A stretch of 64,000 nucleotides of DNA, taken from NCBI GenBank assembly GCA_907163375.1, contig CAJQUW010015597.1:62001-126000 (forward strand), written 5' to 3'. The translations under genes were made by a program, and so were the position numbers. The stretch comes from Prostheceraeus crozeri (Eukaryota > Platyhelminthes > Polycladida > Euryleptidae). The notes beneath the pieces were generated by a model that searched no databases, was not told the DNA's origin, and saw only the letters and a program-made list of their open reading frames with translations. Below are positions 1 to 13,000 of the stretch, piece after piece (positions within the stretch are counted from its first letter, which is position 1; every line of letters starts with the position of its first letter).

Positions 1-429
1 TCTGTAAGATAAACTGCACAAATTTAGTTTGAGGCAAGACTCAGCAATGAGCTATCGGTTTCTGTACTCTATCCAGTCATTGTTGAACCAGACAATTCAG
101 TACCATGATATAGGTTGCAATTGAAAGTGTCAATGTTTTTATGACTGTCATTCTGCAAAAGTTCAGAAGTTAAGTTCTTAGAACATAACATTTTCGACTA
201 TCTTTGTAAATAGGGTTCGAATGATAACTGAGCATAAAATCACTCCGGTCTGCGAATATGCTTTTCAATGGAAATTTCAATAGAATCAGTTTCTTCATTA
301 ATCGGAAAAATTTTTTGTTAGTTTTTCATATTCATGTCATTCTTAACGTAGATCTGACACATGATAATTACAAATGGACATTTTCAACAGCAATTCGTTT
401 GACCAAGATTCGAACACATGCACATACGG

Positions 430-713
430 TCAGAACTCTAGCTGACTTAAGTTTGCTTCGTTCAGATGAGTTGTGGTCGAGACTTCCATGTATTGTTTTA
501 CATCTCTTTCCATCATCAGCTCACAGCAACCATTGCTCGGTGGAGGATCATCTTCGTATGATTTTCTGTTATTCGACCGAAGTCCATTTCTAAATGTGAC
601 GAAAAGCAATGCTTCAAGGCGATGCACTTTGAAACGGTAAAAAGCGAGCACGTGTCGTCTAAGCTCTGGCCGCTTTGTTTGTGATATTTAATGAATTCCC
701 GTCGAAATTCCAC
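430..713 (-). other. Unassigned coding-like segment
   Basis: Two overlapping minus-strand open frames of 65 and 73 codons lie here. One contains a stretch reading RSNNRKSYEDDPPPSNGCC followed by an acidic and polar tail, which is less biased than typical AT-rich background translation. Base composition is also more GC-rich than the flanks. I do not recognise a domain, and there is no clear splice-site pair. It could be a decayed transposon ORF, an antisense exon or chance. Confidence 0.15.
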
Positions 714-1603
714 TAACTTGCTAACTACAAATCTAACGCTTAGCCGAATATGGCCTCAACTTTTAATAGGGGGACTGTCGATGTTGAGAGATGCGAACTA
801 GGCCTGCTGATGATTCCTGATATTGGGTGAAATGGCAGCTATTCAAGTCAGTTCCAACTTTTTAACGGAGGATGCAACTCAGTATTTAATTATTCTATTT
901 ACATTCTTTCCCTTTTAGTTGTGAATTCCTCTATTTTAGAATTGATTTATTTTATTTATTGTTTCTACGCTTGCATAGAGTGGGATAATCTTTTTGAAAC
1001 TGCTTGCCTTAACGCTATTTATTAGCGAACTATAACCGATATCTCACATGACGACTCTACTTCAAAATCATAATATCAACATTTTCGAAAAATTGAATTT
1101 ACCATGAACTGAATATGTTTATGTCATTCTTTCAATCGGTTGCCTTTCCTTCTCAATTGGTACCAATCTTCTCTAAACTATTGCGTTGACAACTGCTTGC
1201 TTTGCGTGTCGCGTGTGAATTCTATAAGCTTTCATGCAAATTGGAGTAGTCTCTGTCTACCCATGGAAATTTCTGAGCGTGTTCATCAATGGAAGTACTT
1301 TTCAGCGACTTTGTTTCTTGCTTTGTCCACTATAGAACATTTGGAAACCAGAAGAAGCGTATTCTCTATCCGTATTCAACCTCATCAGGTTTCGATAGTC
1401 ATGAGTTGTTAATAGTCTCACTAATTCCTGTCGGATGTTAGATGACTTTTTCACCCTACCACTTTACTAACGTTGACAATCACACGCACAGTACGCCCAT
1501 ACAAGATAGCGCTCCACTTGAGCCTTCTTGATTCGGAAAGTACCTGTCATATCCAGTCGTTCTTCGCACAACTAACGCTTAGTTAGTCTTTTGTTTCATC
1601 ACC

Positions 1604-1855
1604 GTGCAAACCATAGAGTTAGGGATTGGTAAAAACCTTCCCAAAATTTTGTTTAACGGAACTGACTCAAAACTCAACTTAGAATTGGAAACTGCTTATG
1701 AGAGCGGGGGAATATTCATAGCGGCGATGAGTGGAGAAGCAAACTTAATTACGGTGGGTGACCTTCAAGCAGAATTTAAAAAAACGCTAGACACTCTTTT
1801 CTGTTTTCCTAGTTCCAAATCTGATGAAAATGAGATCAATGATCTCAACCTTTGA
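1604..1855 (+). other. Unassigned 83-codon open frame
   Basis: An open frame starting at a GTG, with no nearby ATG start, ends in TGA at 1855. Its second half (ESGGIFIAAMSGEANLITVG, then an amphipathic stretch) looks like real protein rather than AT-rich noise. No family is recognised. The lack of an ATG and of a clear acceptor site argues against a complete gene; an internal or terminal exon, or a fossil transposon fragment, is possible. Confidence 0.15.
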
Positions 1856-4800
1856 TAATTGTGAGAATGACCCTAGAAACCAAATTAGTGATTTGGGCCT
1901 CTGTTTGTATTACTGCGGTTTACTAGATTAACTTCATTAATATCTACATTCAAATTTAATTCTTTTATGTGCTTTCCATGAGCTCAAGAGTTTCTGCATC
2001 ATTCTTCACAATTGGTAAAATTTAATCTGCGATACATGTTCTATTTTCTGAGGACACGATATCTAAAGCTTTGATCATGGTGATGAGTATTCGTTTCCGC
2101 ATTAAAAAAATGATATTTTGTAATCTCTCAGGCAATTGGCATCTCGTTTGTTTTTGCCTTAGAGAGCTACATTCCTTTCGTGGCATCATCCTTCTATGCA
2201 GTTCGGTTCGATCATCATTATCCTCTCGTCCGCTGTACTTCCAATCATCTCCACCAACATGTGGTTGTGGCAGCTTTTTGACAAAATGTTCTAAAAAAGC
2301 CCAACGGCATTCGAAAAATTCATCATTTATCTATAGAACCTCTGAACTCTGAATTCGCTTTCAGTAGCGCTTCTGACGGCAAAATATATAGAGTGAATAC
2401 GATGGAAACATAAGATATTCAACAATTTTCTTCTCGAGTTACTTTCCCATGCTCCTTGGTGAATATTTTTTCTTTATGATTCCTAGTTATCGTTTATCTT
2501 CTTAAGCAGAAACTAGAGTTGATTCATATTGCAGCCGCTGGCCGGAGAAGACGCCTTACTCTATCTTTCGAGGATACAGATGAGGCAACAGTCTATCTAT
2601 TCTGGAAAATGATGGTGAATGATAGGTTTTGCTTCCGTATAATTGGCAATGTATGTACCGGAGTTTTTGCCAAATTCAACTTGTCTTCGTCGAATCGAAT
2701 AATCAGATTTGCAGATTAGTTCTCATCAGCATGTAAGTTCGCTGAATGTTTGGAAAATAACAGAGCTCGTGTCATCTAACTCTAGTTTTCACTGTTTTAT
2801 TTTTGTCCAAATTATACCACGTGTAACAGGTATTTAGTTCTTATATTCTTATTTAACCGATTAGACTGTCTGACAACTTTCTGCACTGGCGCTCAAGAAT
2901 GTACTGAGCTCCTCCGCTGTTTTGCATTCTGAAGATTTCTTCCTTGATTCATCAAAACACATGTGATCATATTAATGCCAGTTCCTCACGCACAAACATG
3001 TGGCACCTAACATTCAAAACGTTGCAATTTTCTTGCTCATAAAATCGTCAGTGTTCAGTATTTCAAAGTAAAATAGAAATAAAACAAATGAACGCTTGAG
3101 TTCCTCTCATCATAAAACGTTTCAAAGATTTTATATTATCAGATGTGTGTAGTAACGTGTGTATCTACGCTGTTTCATGTTAGACGAAAAGGCACTTGAC
3201 TTGTGTCCCAATTTTCACATTATAGCACATAACGTTTATTTGCAAACAAAGTTTGGTTTTTAATCATAACAAGCAAGTGTCAGTGTCTTAGTACAATTCT
3301 TGCTTATCAGTTGAAAAGAAATAGGTATTATCATGCTTATCGCATTTGTGAAAAGAAAAGTACTCGTGAGTTTGAGAATTAAATACCTGTATATTCGACC
3401 TCCAACCAGTTTATACAGGTGGATAAAAATTCAAGCAATTGCTTTGCACCATGACAAGCTTCTCAATGCATTATTCGTATAACACGTGCCACTAAACCTC
3501 TATTGTAAATTTCACAGCTCTAGGAGATGTAGATCTTTAAGTAGAGAACAGATGGAAATGTGTTTACATGAAGCGGACATATGCATGTGAATACAAAAAT
3601 TGCATGCGTGTTGATGTATAAAAAATACAAGTGTGTATGTATCTACGAGTATTCGAATATGTAGCTGCAACCCACATCTGAAAAACTATTTCATTTGATG
3701 CGAATAATTGGCTCTTTGGCGATTTGTCAGTAAACAACTTATTGTCATCATTCGATCGTTTTATATGAGTGCAAGTGTTTTGTATTGACATACTGAGCAC
3801 GAATGCATTCTGATTACTTTCGCTGTTGAATGCATCTACAAACTCACGTTGGAAAATGGATAGTCTAACAAGTGAGCATTTGTAACAAAGTGACCATTCA
3901 TTCCATTGGGGAAATCAAATTTCTCAAGTTTTCAATTTTCTCAAATTCCTCAATGAAAGATTCAAAGAGCTGAAATTCAGTTGGTCTGCAATCCGTAATC
4001 ACAAAGTTATTGGATGTAAAAATTGGAATGTATCGATATCGGGAACAATTCAGAATAGATCAAGATTTGCCCTTTAGCTCCGACGTTCAATGTACTTTCT
4101 CTGTACACAAAGACATTCAGTCAATCATACTTTGTATGCATATATAATAAAAGTGATCAATCCGGTGTAACCGAAATCTGAGAGCTTTATGTCTATGTCG
4201 CCGTGTAGCGAGAACGAATTTTGTAATACTTGTGCATCAAGAATAGACTTGCTTGTTTTACCTCATGCTTTGATATATTTGTTTTCATACTTGATGTTAC
4301 ATATTTTTGCGGTTTTCGATATGCTCGTGTATCCTCATCGTCTCTATTTGAAAAATACTTATAGATGAATTTAATAGGGTAAGTTGTATTTTCCAATCAT
4401 AAATCAAAGAAGCATTCACGATGCCGCTTTCATTGACAAGTATTTGGGAACCACCGAATAAATAACGCATATTTCTCCTGGAAATGTAAGGAGTGTCACA
4501 TCATTAACAAAGAAATTCAACTTGTGAATTCAAATTGGACAATTTATAAAATTCCAAATGACAATTTCAGATGCAGCCACTTAGTTTTTGTTCTATCCAG
4601 TGACCACTTGAAATAAGCGATATTAACATTTCAAAACCAGCAGCTGTAGACAAAAGATAAACGGCAATGATCCTCTTCTCTTGTCAGTCCCTCCCAACAG
4701 TGTTCGAACAAAATTTGCTCAGAATATGGAAAGACAATGTTTTCCCACGCACTGTTCAACTTTGAGTCAGTTGCCGCATCGCCTTGAAGGAAGCTTCTTG

Positions 4801-5278
4801 CTAGAGGAGAAAGAGTAAAGAAAGAGATAATAATGTTTAGAATTGGCCTGTCTATGGGAAAGCTGTATTGGCCACATTCCTACCCCAATTTCTTTCTTTG
4901 TACAGTGTCATGTCTTCTGTTTCGCGAGTGGGAATGTATGTACATGTTTTTGTTCTAATTCTTAAATTGCCTCAGTCTTGCATGTATGCAATCCAAGGCT
5001 TTTCCTGCTCTAAGGGATGTCTTTTATGTGTTCCTTTATTTTTCAAAGACATCATGCATTTATCTTTAAGTTAACCTATTGTGGGATGAAATTCTTCCTT
5101 ACTGTTTTTATGCTACATAGATATGCATTATTTGTTAAAAAATACAAATTTTATTCAATAATCGTGTTAATTTGGTCTAATATTTTATGCTTGTATTATT
5201 TTGTGGTCCTCGTCCAGATAGAGCAGTTCTTCCGGGGGTAAATTACAAGCGGAAACTCGATCATTAAAAAAGTACTTA

Positions 5279-5500
5279 TCGCCGAGGCTCAGTCATTGGA
5301 TGTCGTGATTGAATGGGCATGCGGAATATTGGGATGATGGGAGCAATTTTTCTAGGTTTAGTGTGACGTGTTAGCGAGCGCACAGGGGGGGTAGGCGCAA
5401 CGGAAATACCCTCTGGGGGGACTCACATGGGCGTGGGGTAGACACCAGGGGTGGGGGTGGTTGGTCGGGGGGGTCACTGTTCAGGCCTCCTACTCGGCGA
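5279..5500. mobile_element. G-rich MITE-like element with TA flanks
   Basis: The 222-bp segment begins TCGCCGAG and ends with its reverse complement CTCGGCGA. TA lies directly outside both ends (5277-5278 and 5501-5502), as expected for a Tc1/mariner-type target duplication. The terminal inverted repeat is short, with 8 perfect bases and looser pairing beyond. The interior is strikingly G-rich and CpG-containing against very AT-rich flanks, so it is clearly foreign to its surroundings. There is no coding capacity. The family is inferred only from the TA flanks and could be wrong, since a TA dinucleotide is common in AT-rich DNA. Confidence 0.4.
5385..5473 (+). other. Potential G-quadruplex tract
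   Basis: Within 90 bases there are runs of seven, six, four, four, five and seven G residues on the plus strand (for example GGGGTGGGGGTGG at 5448-5460). This exceeds the usual four-runs-of-three requirement for an intramolecular G-quadruplex. It lies inside the MITE-like element 5279-5500. If the host gene is transcribed on the plus strand, the tract would be G-rich in the pre-mRNA and could fold there. Confidence 0.6.
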
Positions 5501-5502
5501 TA

Positions 5503-6784
5503 ATTGTAAACTGAAGTTGTTTATGATTGGTAGACATTTGGCTTTGGTTTATGAAAAATATGGACAATTTTAAACTGTAGCTGTCGCCTATGCTAAAACA
5601 TGTTGCTGGTGCATTGTTGGCCTGCTCTATATACTACCGTTTTGCTTGGCATTAGTCAGTTTACTTAATCTGTTCTTTCAATATTTAGTTGACAACAATA
5701 AACTTGGCTACCTAAAAATAGCTGAATTCTGCATCACCTCCGCTTGATGTCAAGCTTACTAGAAAAGAACACAAAGGTTTGCAATTTTATTCTGCATGCA
5801 AAACTTTTTTGTTGCCAAATTTCCATTTATCACCTCCTACTCCTGACTACTGTCAATTTTTAAATGGTATTGTCACAAATGATAAATGTTCATGTTTATG
5901 ACCAGCAGGAACTAAGACAATCATCAATAATTCAGAAGCAAAGGAATGAAACAGAACATTCTGAAACCATGGAGTGGATTATTTTCAAACTCTCGATGAA
6001 TGTCGCAGATATGTTAATTGGTCTTTAAGGGAAATAGAATTAAATTACATCATTTTTTTAGATAGTGACTAATTGCATCCGCTAACTATCGATTATCAAA
6101 ATTACACTAATTGGAAGACATTGTCTAATATGAACAAATTTGATCAAGTTAAAATTTCCGATACTCCCACAGTAATTACAATATACCAGTCGAATTTTGC
6201 GAGCAGTTTTTCATTACTCCTCTAAAAGTTCATCAAATTATGGAATGCTTCAACTCTAATGTTTGAGTTTCTCATCTACTGTCATTTTGATTAATAATAT
6301 ATTATTTCATTAAGGAAAATTTCCATGTGAACCAGAAAACTAAACCTAATTGGCTAATGATCCGTCAAGGTTATCTATATGGAAATAGACAGGATATTTA
6401 AGAGTTATTTATGTGATCATTTCCGTAATCAACATTTACTTTGCCCTTTTCTTAGATATTCGGAATTTAGAGAGTGATTATGGAATTTGATGGTAAAATA
6501 ATTCCTTCTATGAGAAATAACACGATATTTTTATTTGACTCTTAATATGTTTGCAAAACAAAATCCAACAATTGAACACATTCTTTACAAGCGGTATTTG
6601 TTTTATCGAATGTAATAAACTAAATGTTATGGGAGAATACACTGTTTGAAGAATTGTTGTTTGCTATTTTTAGCACTATTGTCGAGATGTCTCCACATGC
6701 GACTGAATTTACGGCGAGTTTTAGTAATTATGTCAAGTCAATTATCCGCATATCATTGTAATATATACGCTTACAACTTCTATT
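5503..6784. other. AT-rich stretch, nothing seen
   Basis: No open frame, terminal-repeat pair, tandem array or RNA-like structure stands out in this 1.3-kb stretch. Confidence 0.5.
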
Positions 6785-7015
6785 TTGCTCATCCCTTCCC
6801 GACCCAAGACACTAAGCCATGAACAGCTTTCATGCTCTGGAAGCTCTCCCCAGGTTAGGGTTAGTGATCATTAAGGAAAACATTGGTTGCTTTCCCCCCT
6901 TTCCTGACAGATTCAAACCATGGACCTTCTGCACTCGCGTGCCGACATAATGTAATGATGGCCGACATGCGGCCCTTAACCATGCGAACTACCTTACATG
7001 TACAGCTATCCTACA
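6785..7015 (-). mobile_element. tRNA-derived SINE-like element
   Basis: Read on the minus strand, an A-box-like sequence (TGGTTAAGGGC, within 6971-6985) is followed by a good B box, GGTTTGAATCT (6909-6919, consensus GGTTCGANTCC). This is the internal RNA polymerase III promoter layout of a tRNA head. The spacing is longer than in a plain tRNA and would suit a Leu/Ser-type head with a long variable arm or a diverged one. A GC-richer body follows (to about 6785), containing two telomere-like units on the plus strand (GGTTAGGGTTAG at 6853-6864). The whole block is GC-richer than its flanks. Exact ends and tail are not clear, and the tRNA cloverleaf is not intact, so this is not a functional tRNA gene. 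Confidence 0.45.
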
Positions 7016-10000
7016 CGTATTGACAGATTGGTCGAAATCAATGCAAGAAACTGTATTTTACATCTAATTTTAAAGATATCGTACCTTGCCTTGAGTCTGT
7101 AATTTCATTGAATGTTTGGTCTTGATACTCTTTTGCCATTGATATTTATTTCAATAGTAAAAGGTTGAGAATAGATTAGATACGGACTCGCAATTGATAT
7201 GTAAATTGAAGTTGGACCAAATGTAATTCAAGTCAAATTGAAAGCACCAAGCATGATAATTGCTATCCCTCACATTTTCATCATTATCCAGATATTCTAA
7301 AATTTGGTGATTTCTAGAATGTAAAAGCAAATTAGATTAATTCATTGCAGTGACTGTATGGTGTCTGATCATATTGCAAAACTGGACTTTCTTAGTCTAC
7401 ATCTGTTTAATCTTGATCACTAATCTGCAGATATTGCAGTTTCAATTCTGCATCCGTATTTGGCAAATTGAAAAAATGAATGAGCACCCTTCATGTTTTT
7501 TTAGCTAAGTGATTGTGAATATTTTTTGTTGATTTATACTGAGTACATACATTATTCAATGAAGCTACCTGCTATGTGCGAGAGGAATGCGGATACAAAA
7601 TCAAGATCGCCACTCTACTTCATTGCGCTCTTTATTACGTGTAATTTTAGTAGAAAAGCTGAATGACTTCCATCAGTGCTTTGCGGATTACCTATTTCAA
7701 ATGTTGAATTCACAAAAGCGAAGCTTTTATTCAGCAGCCATGTGAATATAGAGCTTCAAATAGATCTGATATTATATAATTGGATCCAAGCCGCTTAAGT
7801 TAGGAGACACAAGCAGTTGCAGTAGCCCCATTATATTGACATTGCACACCATGAAGTTTCGCATGTATATTAATTGAACAACATCTTGCAGATCATATTC
7901 TGCACATAGGTTTGCTAAGAGGCATACAAGTATTATGGTTGAACACTGAGAATTAATTCTGAACTTTTCTTCATTCTCGTGTTATTGATATCAAATAAAA
8001 CAGCCTAAGTTGAATGCTGTGACTCATAAATGGCATACAATTAATTGGCTTCCATTTTTCATCTATCCATCAATTATCATACATTCCTCAGCTGATTAGT
8101 AGACATATGAATGATTATTACTCTGCTCAGGAGGCAAGTGATATTTGATAGTTTGATTCTTGCTGCTTAACTATTAAAACCAACCGTTTAGCGTGTGGTA
8201 ATTAAATATATTTTCATTCATTAAAAATTGTGCGGATTATAGATAGTTATGAAAATTTGATCATGAATGTGAATAAGAATAATTCATTTGATAAGAATGA
8301 TGCGCCTTAGTGACAAGTTTTAGGCGTTGGTTGATAATCATGATTTAAATGTCTACTTGTTTCAATACAGTAAATATTATTTTACAAAATTTCTATATGA
8401 CATGACATGAATGCACACATGGCAACTGTGATTTTATTGTCAAACGTCGTCATTATTCAAGTCATTTGCATGTCTGTTTCATAATTTTCCTACTCGATGA
8501 TGTCTTTCAAACGGTAATGTTGAATCTTATGACAAACGGAATTCCTTGATCCTATTGTTTTTGCGGAATGAATAATTCAATTTGACCTTATATTAGAACA
8601 ACGAATTATACCATTAATGCTGAATATACTTGAAAATTGTCGTTGGTTCGCTACAGCATCTCCCACTAAGGAAGAAAAATGATGACTATTTGACCATTAA
8701 CTTAAATATTCTCATGACAAAAAACTGAACGGAACTACGAATAATGACGACGATGGTTTCTGCGCAATATCACAAAGATCATCAACAATTAGATGAGACA
8801 ACTGACTCTACCCTGTTGTGTTGCTGGCTCAACCTATACATTGGAAATGCAGACGCATCTATGACCGATTCAATGCAATGATAAAAACAGCATAATTTTA
8901 TAATAAAAGATAGAAGCAATCTAATCAGTTGATAACTCCTTGACTTTTCGAAGTAGGCGACTGTATTGTGAAAGACATAATGTATGAGACATTTGTAGTG
9001 TACAGACTACCTCAGCACGCATAATCTGTTTTAAGATTTTTCAAAACTGAATTTGGTACAATTTTATACACATTTTTTGAAAGCGAGGTCATTGATATTG
9101 CATTGTGATGATATACAGTCAGCTAAAAGCAAGTTGTCCTGATGCGAAAATTGCATTTCCATGCATTGGTATGGACTGCCAAGATGACGTTGTTGTACTA
9201 CTGGCACGATAAGACCACAACTCATATCATCATTTGTAGAAATATGATATTATGACATGACACATAATTCAAAGACAGCGCGAATGACCATGAAAAATGA
9301 TGACCGCTTTCTTTATAATGCATCAATCCCAATTCATGATTGACAAATTGATATGATTATACTCAAACATAATCATGATTTAACAGAGGATTATATAACG
9401 AAATATTCGCACATTTAATAGAATACATGCAGTCTTCATGAATTAGCCAACTTCTCCTTCCTGAGAATTGTTTGTTTGACTTCGTTTTAATGTTACTTAA
9501 TCTATGACTTCAACAATTTTTGTCACTTTAATGGACTAAACATGTACTTCGAAAGAAAAAACGTTTTTTATCAGCCATTAAACAAACTATCAACATTTGA
9601 TGAACGCAGTGATTTGCCGTTGACTCAGAAAAATATGTGATGAGAAATGCGCATGTTGTTGACCATATGGTATATTTATATGTTCCCAATTTGGTAATGA
9701 AACACATGTCTTTTGAATAAGTCTGTTTTTTCCTTGTGCTCAAACTAAAGAGAAGATTATAAAAGAATTTCCTAATGCAACTAACTCTGCAATATTTTCG
9801 GGAATCTATTTCCATCGGAAAAAATCATTCTGTAGAAAAACAGAATTATGCACTTTAATAATTTGGGTTTTGTGATAGATCCGAAAATGATTATTTTTCA
9901 ATATCTCCTTCTCCGCGGTATATTGACTTCACACTCAACTCGGATGTGAATTATCTAAACGTGTCGTCCAAATGCAATCATGTAGAAATATTGTCCTCTT

Positions 10001-13000
10001 TCAAAATGTACTGGTTGGAATATAGTTTTAAATTATCCCTTCCTTGTTAACGTAAAGGCAAACAACCTAAATGCTTAGTAGGGAATGATAGGGCGCTAAA
10101 GTAATTTCACGATAATGCTTCTTGAATATTTGATGGGGCTAGGAAGCAATGACTTTCAATGGACCACAAAGTAAGCGCGAGAGTCTACATTATTGATGCC
10201 AGCGATTCGTACTGCAGGTTTAATAGTCATTTCCCAACGCTCCTTGTCTTTTGGAGTCAAGCGAAATACATTTCGACTCAATTCTCGCAGCTGAAGAGAA
10301 GCAGTCTAACTCCGTCGTGTGCGCTTTCAGGAGGAGAATAAGGAGGGAGAGGAAGTGAATTTGAAGGATGAAGCTCATTATGCTACTCCCAAAGTGACTA
10401 ACACAGACACAACGAAACGATGCGACCGACACTAAATTTACCGAAGTGTATCTCTATTGTGCACTTGACAATTTCTAGTCGCGTCAATACCCAAACTCTG
10501 GTTTTATCATTATCCATAATTACGAAATATTGGCTCTATTTTCTTTTTTCTATTTTTCTACCATCATACCTGATCCATCCATAAATAGGATGTTCTTTTA
10601 AGTAAAATTTGCATAAAATATCATTGTGGTGCATAATTTTTGATGCAAGGATATTAAGGCTCTAAATCGCAATCTGCTATATCTAACAAAGTCAGGTACA
10701 TTTTTAGGCTTCAATGCTTCCTGATTCAACTCCTCAACTGGCTTATCAAAGTTTAGTGAAACAGTTATTTAAGTTCGAAAGGAATTCTCGCAAATAGTTT
10801 TCTTTCTATTGTGCCATTGACGAATCCTTTTTCAAATTACTATTTTCATGTACTTTGATGATTACATTGTACAGTGCATCACTCTTAATCAAAGGTTCTT
10901 AAATTGTTAAACACTTCGTGATGTTGCGAGTTCTTTACTGATTCGTTAAAGAACGCTTCATAGCTGAAAACGTTTGCTTTTTTCATTCAGAAGTCAGCAA
11001 ACTTTGACCCATCAGTTGATGACTACATGATTATGGTGGTCAGCATTTCACAGCAAATCCTCCTGACTTAGAAAAATGCGAATCGCAATGCGTCAAAATG
11101 AAGGAAACAACTTTCGCTGATTAATTGATTGATTTCTCGTCTCGTTATACAGTGCTACTGTACAACTGATACTAAGAATTCTGGATAACCCGAAAATCTC
11201 CAGAAAAATGATCCAATCATCCATAGGGGCCTGATTTCGCAATTTGCTTACTAACCGGTCCTATAGCGACTTGGATAGCTTACAAGTACATGTATAATAA
11301 TCAACACAAAATGTAGTGCATTGCATTAAGTTGAGCAACTCATCCGAAAAATCCTTGATCGAGCAAAACTCTGAGGACAAGAGAAAGTAATAAAATACGT
11401 TCGCCACACCTTCGCTCAACCGCCTTGTGTTCTTCGACGCCGCTGGCAGTCTGGTGTATTCTTTGATACCTGTAGCTGCGTATACTTCAAGTTCTTGAGG
11501 ATTTTATTACCCTGATTATCCGAAATCCGATCTGTTTTGTAAGATAGCTACATCTGGGAAAACTGCCGCGTGGACTTTTTTGCCCGGTTATCCAAAATAC
11601 AATAATCTAAAATCCCTTTTAGCGCAATCCATTGTAACTGCTCTGTACTTCCTTTTCGTATTATTTTTTCAAATTCTTTTGAGAAATAAATATGTTTATG
11701 TACTGGCGAATCTGATATGATATCAATAGACTTCTGTGTAATCTGCAACTTGTTTTACTTTCACACTATGCTTATTCTCTTCACGGATGCCAACAAAGAA
11801 CTATTCAAGTGTATCGCCTCTTTTTTTTGTCATCTAACTTCATGGGTCATCATTCTTCTTCTGCAGATTAAAGTGCATACAAAAATTGTCTTACATTACT
11901 ATTCTATATATCCCGTCCGTAGAATTTTGTTTTGCGTTCCTTGTCACTTTCGGAGTATATCTCCGTCTAGCAATTATTTTCATTTTTCTTTAGACATTTC
12001 AGTCAGCATCCAGGCGAACTCCTCTTATTTAAACTATTTGACTGGAGAATTTTGTTGCTATTTGGTGCTGCGTTGTGTTATGATTCCGTGTCTCAAAAGG
12101 AGAAGATAAGAGACATGCGCTTTATAAACTTCTAGAAAAGGATTGTTTTCACAAAAATGATAATTGCAGGACATTATCCTGTGTTGTTGGTTTTGCCTTA
12201 AATTACTGAAGCGGTCGATTATTCTATATTGGCGAGGTGAAGATTTTCTCCTGTTACGATGATTAAGTAATTTTATACTGTAAAATTTCTAAACTAAGAT
12301 TTTTCTAATGGTTCTTATAAAATCAGTTATTGTGTATTCTTTCATCTTCTCTTGGCCTTTAATTTTACATTCAATTGTTCTTGGATTTCCTCCATTCCAC
12401 ATTCAAATTTCATGTCTCGCGAGTTATAATACAGCTCGCTAACTGATGATTTAGAGAGTAGAATTAGCAATATCTAGTGCATTTAGATAATTTGCTGAAA
12501 TTATCTGTCATTGATTTTCATCTTTGCATGTGCTGTGATGATGCAGATTCCATTTTTTTGTAAATAACTTACCCTACACTTAGTTAACTACAAAAAGATT
12601 TTTTTCACCTTGAACTTAAACCATAATGTCCTGCATTGAAGAATTTTACCATGTAAATAATTACATGCAGCATATTCGAAATCAGAAAAAAATATCTGTA
12701 ATTACAAACTATTGAATGCGAGAATAATTGAATTACTAACAAGGCAATATGGTAATGTTTAAGTTATTGGTTGGGAAGAGTCAAGATAAATATCGATGCT
12801 GATTATAACTTTGTATTTTCGCAATTAATTTCAATCTTCATTAAAAGATCATCGTCAGGCATAGAAGGAAGCATTTACATGTACAAAATTCAAAATTCAC
12901 ATTGCATAAAGGGCAGTAAGATATCATGAGTAAGAAATAAGGGTGAGTGAGAGAAGATGAATAGAAATGTGAGGATGAGACAGATAGTATTGAGCTACAT

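Larger units (their letters stand above)
1..5278. other. AT-rich stretch, no confident gene
   Basis: No exon with convincing homology and splice sites is visible here. Three short segments look more protein-like than background (430-713 on the minus strand, 1604-1855 and about 2120-2350 on the plus strand), but none matches a family I recognise. By position the stretch would be an intron of, or sequence upstream of, the TIA-1/TIAR-like gene, whose first exon seen in this window starts at 28981. RRM1 of that gene was looked for and not found. Confidence 0.5.

Noticed and set aside
411-440. Possible tRNA B box (GATTCGAACAC) on the minus strand
   Set aside because: No A box at the right distance and no cloverleaf can be drawn; similar isolated matches occur by chance.
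6853-6864. TTAGGG units as a sign of a telomere or interstitial telomeric block
   Set aside because: Only about two units, inside a SINE-like body; far too short for a telomeric array.
11717-12109. 130-codon open frame, one of the longest outside transposons
   Set aside because: Phe/Leu/Ile/Ser/Cys-rich composition is what AT-rich DNA gives when translated; no domain, no splice context.
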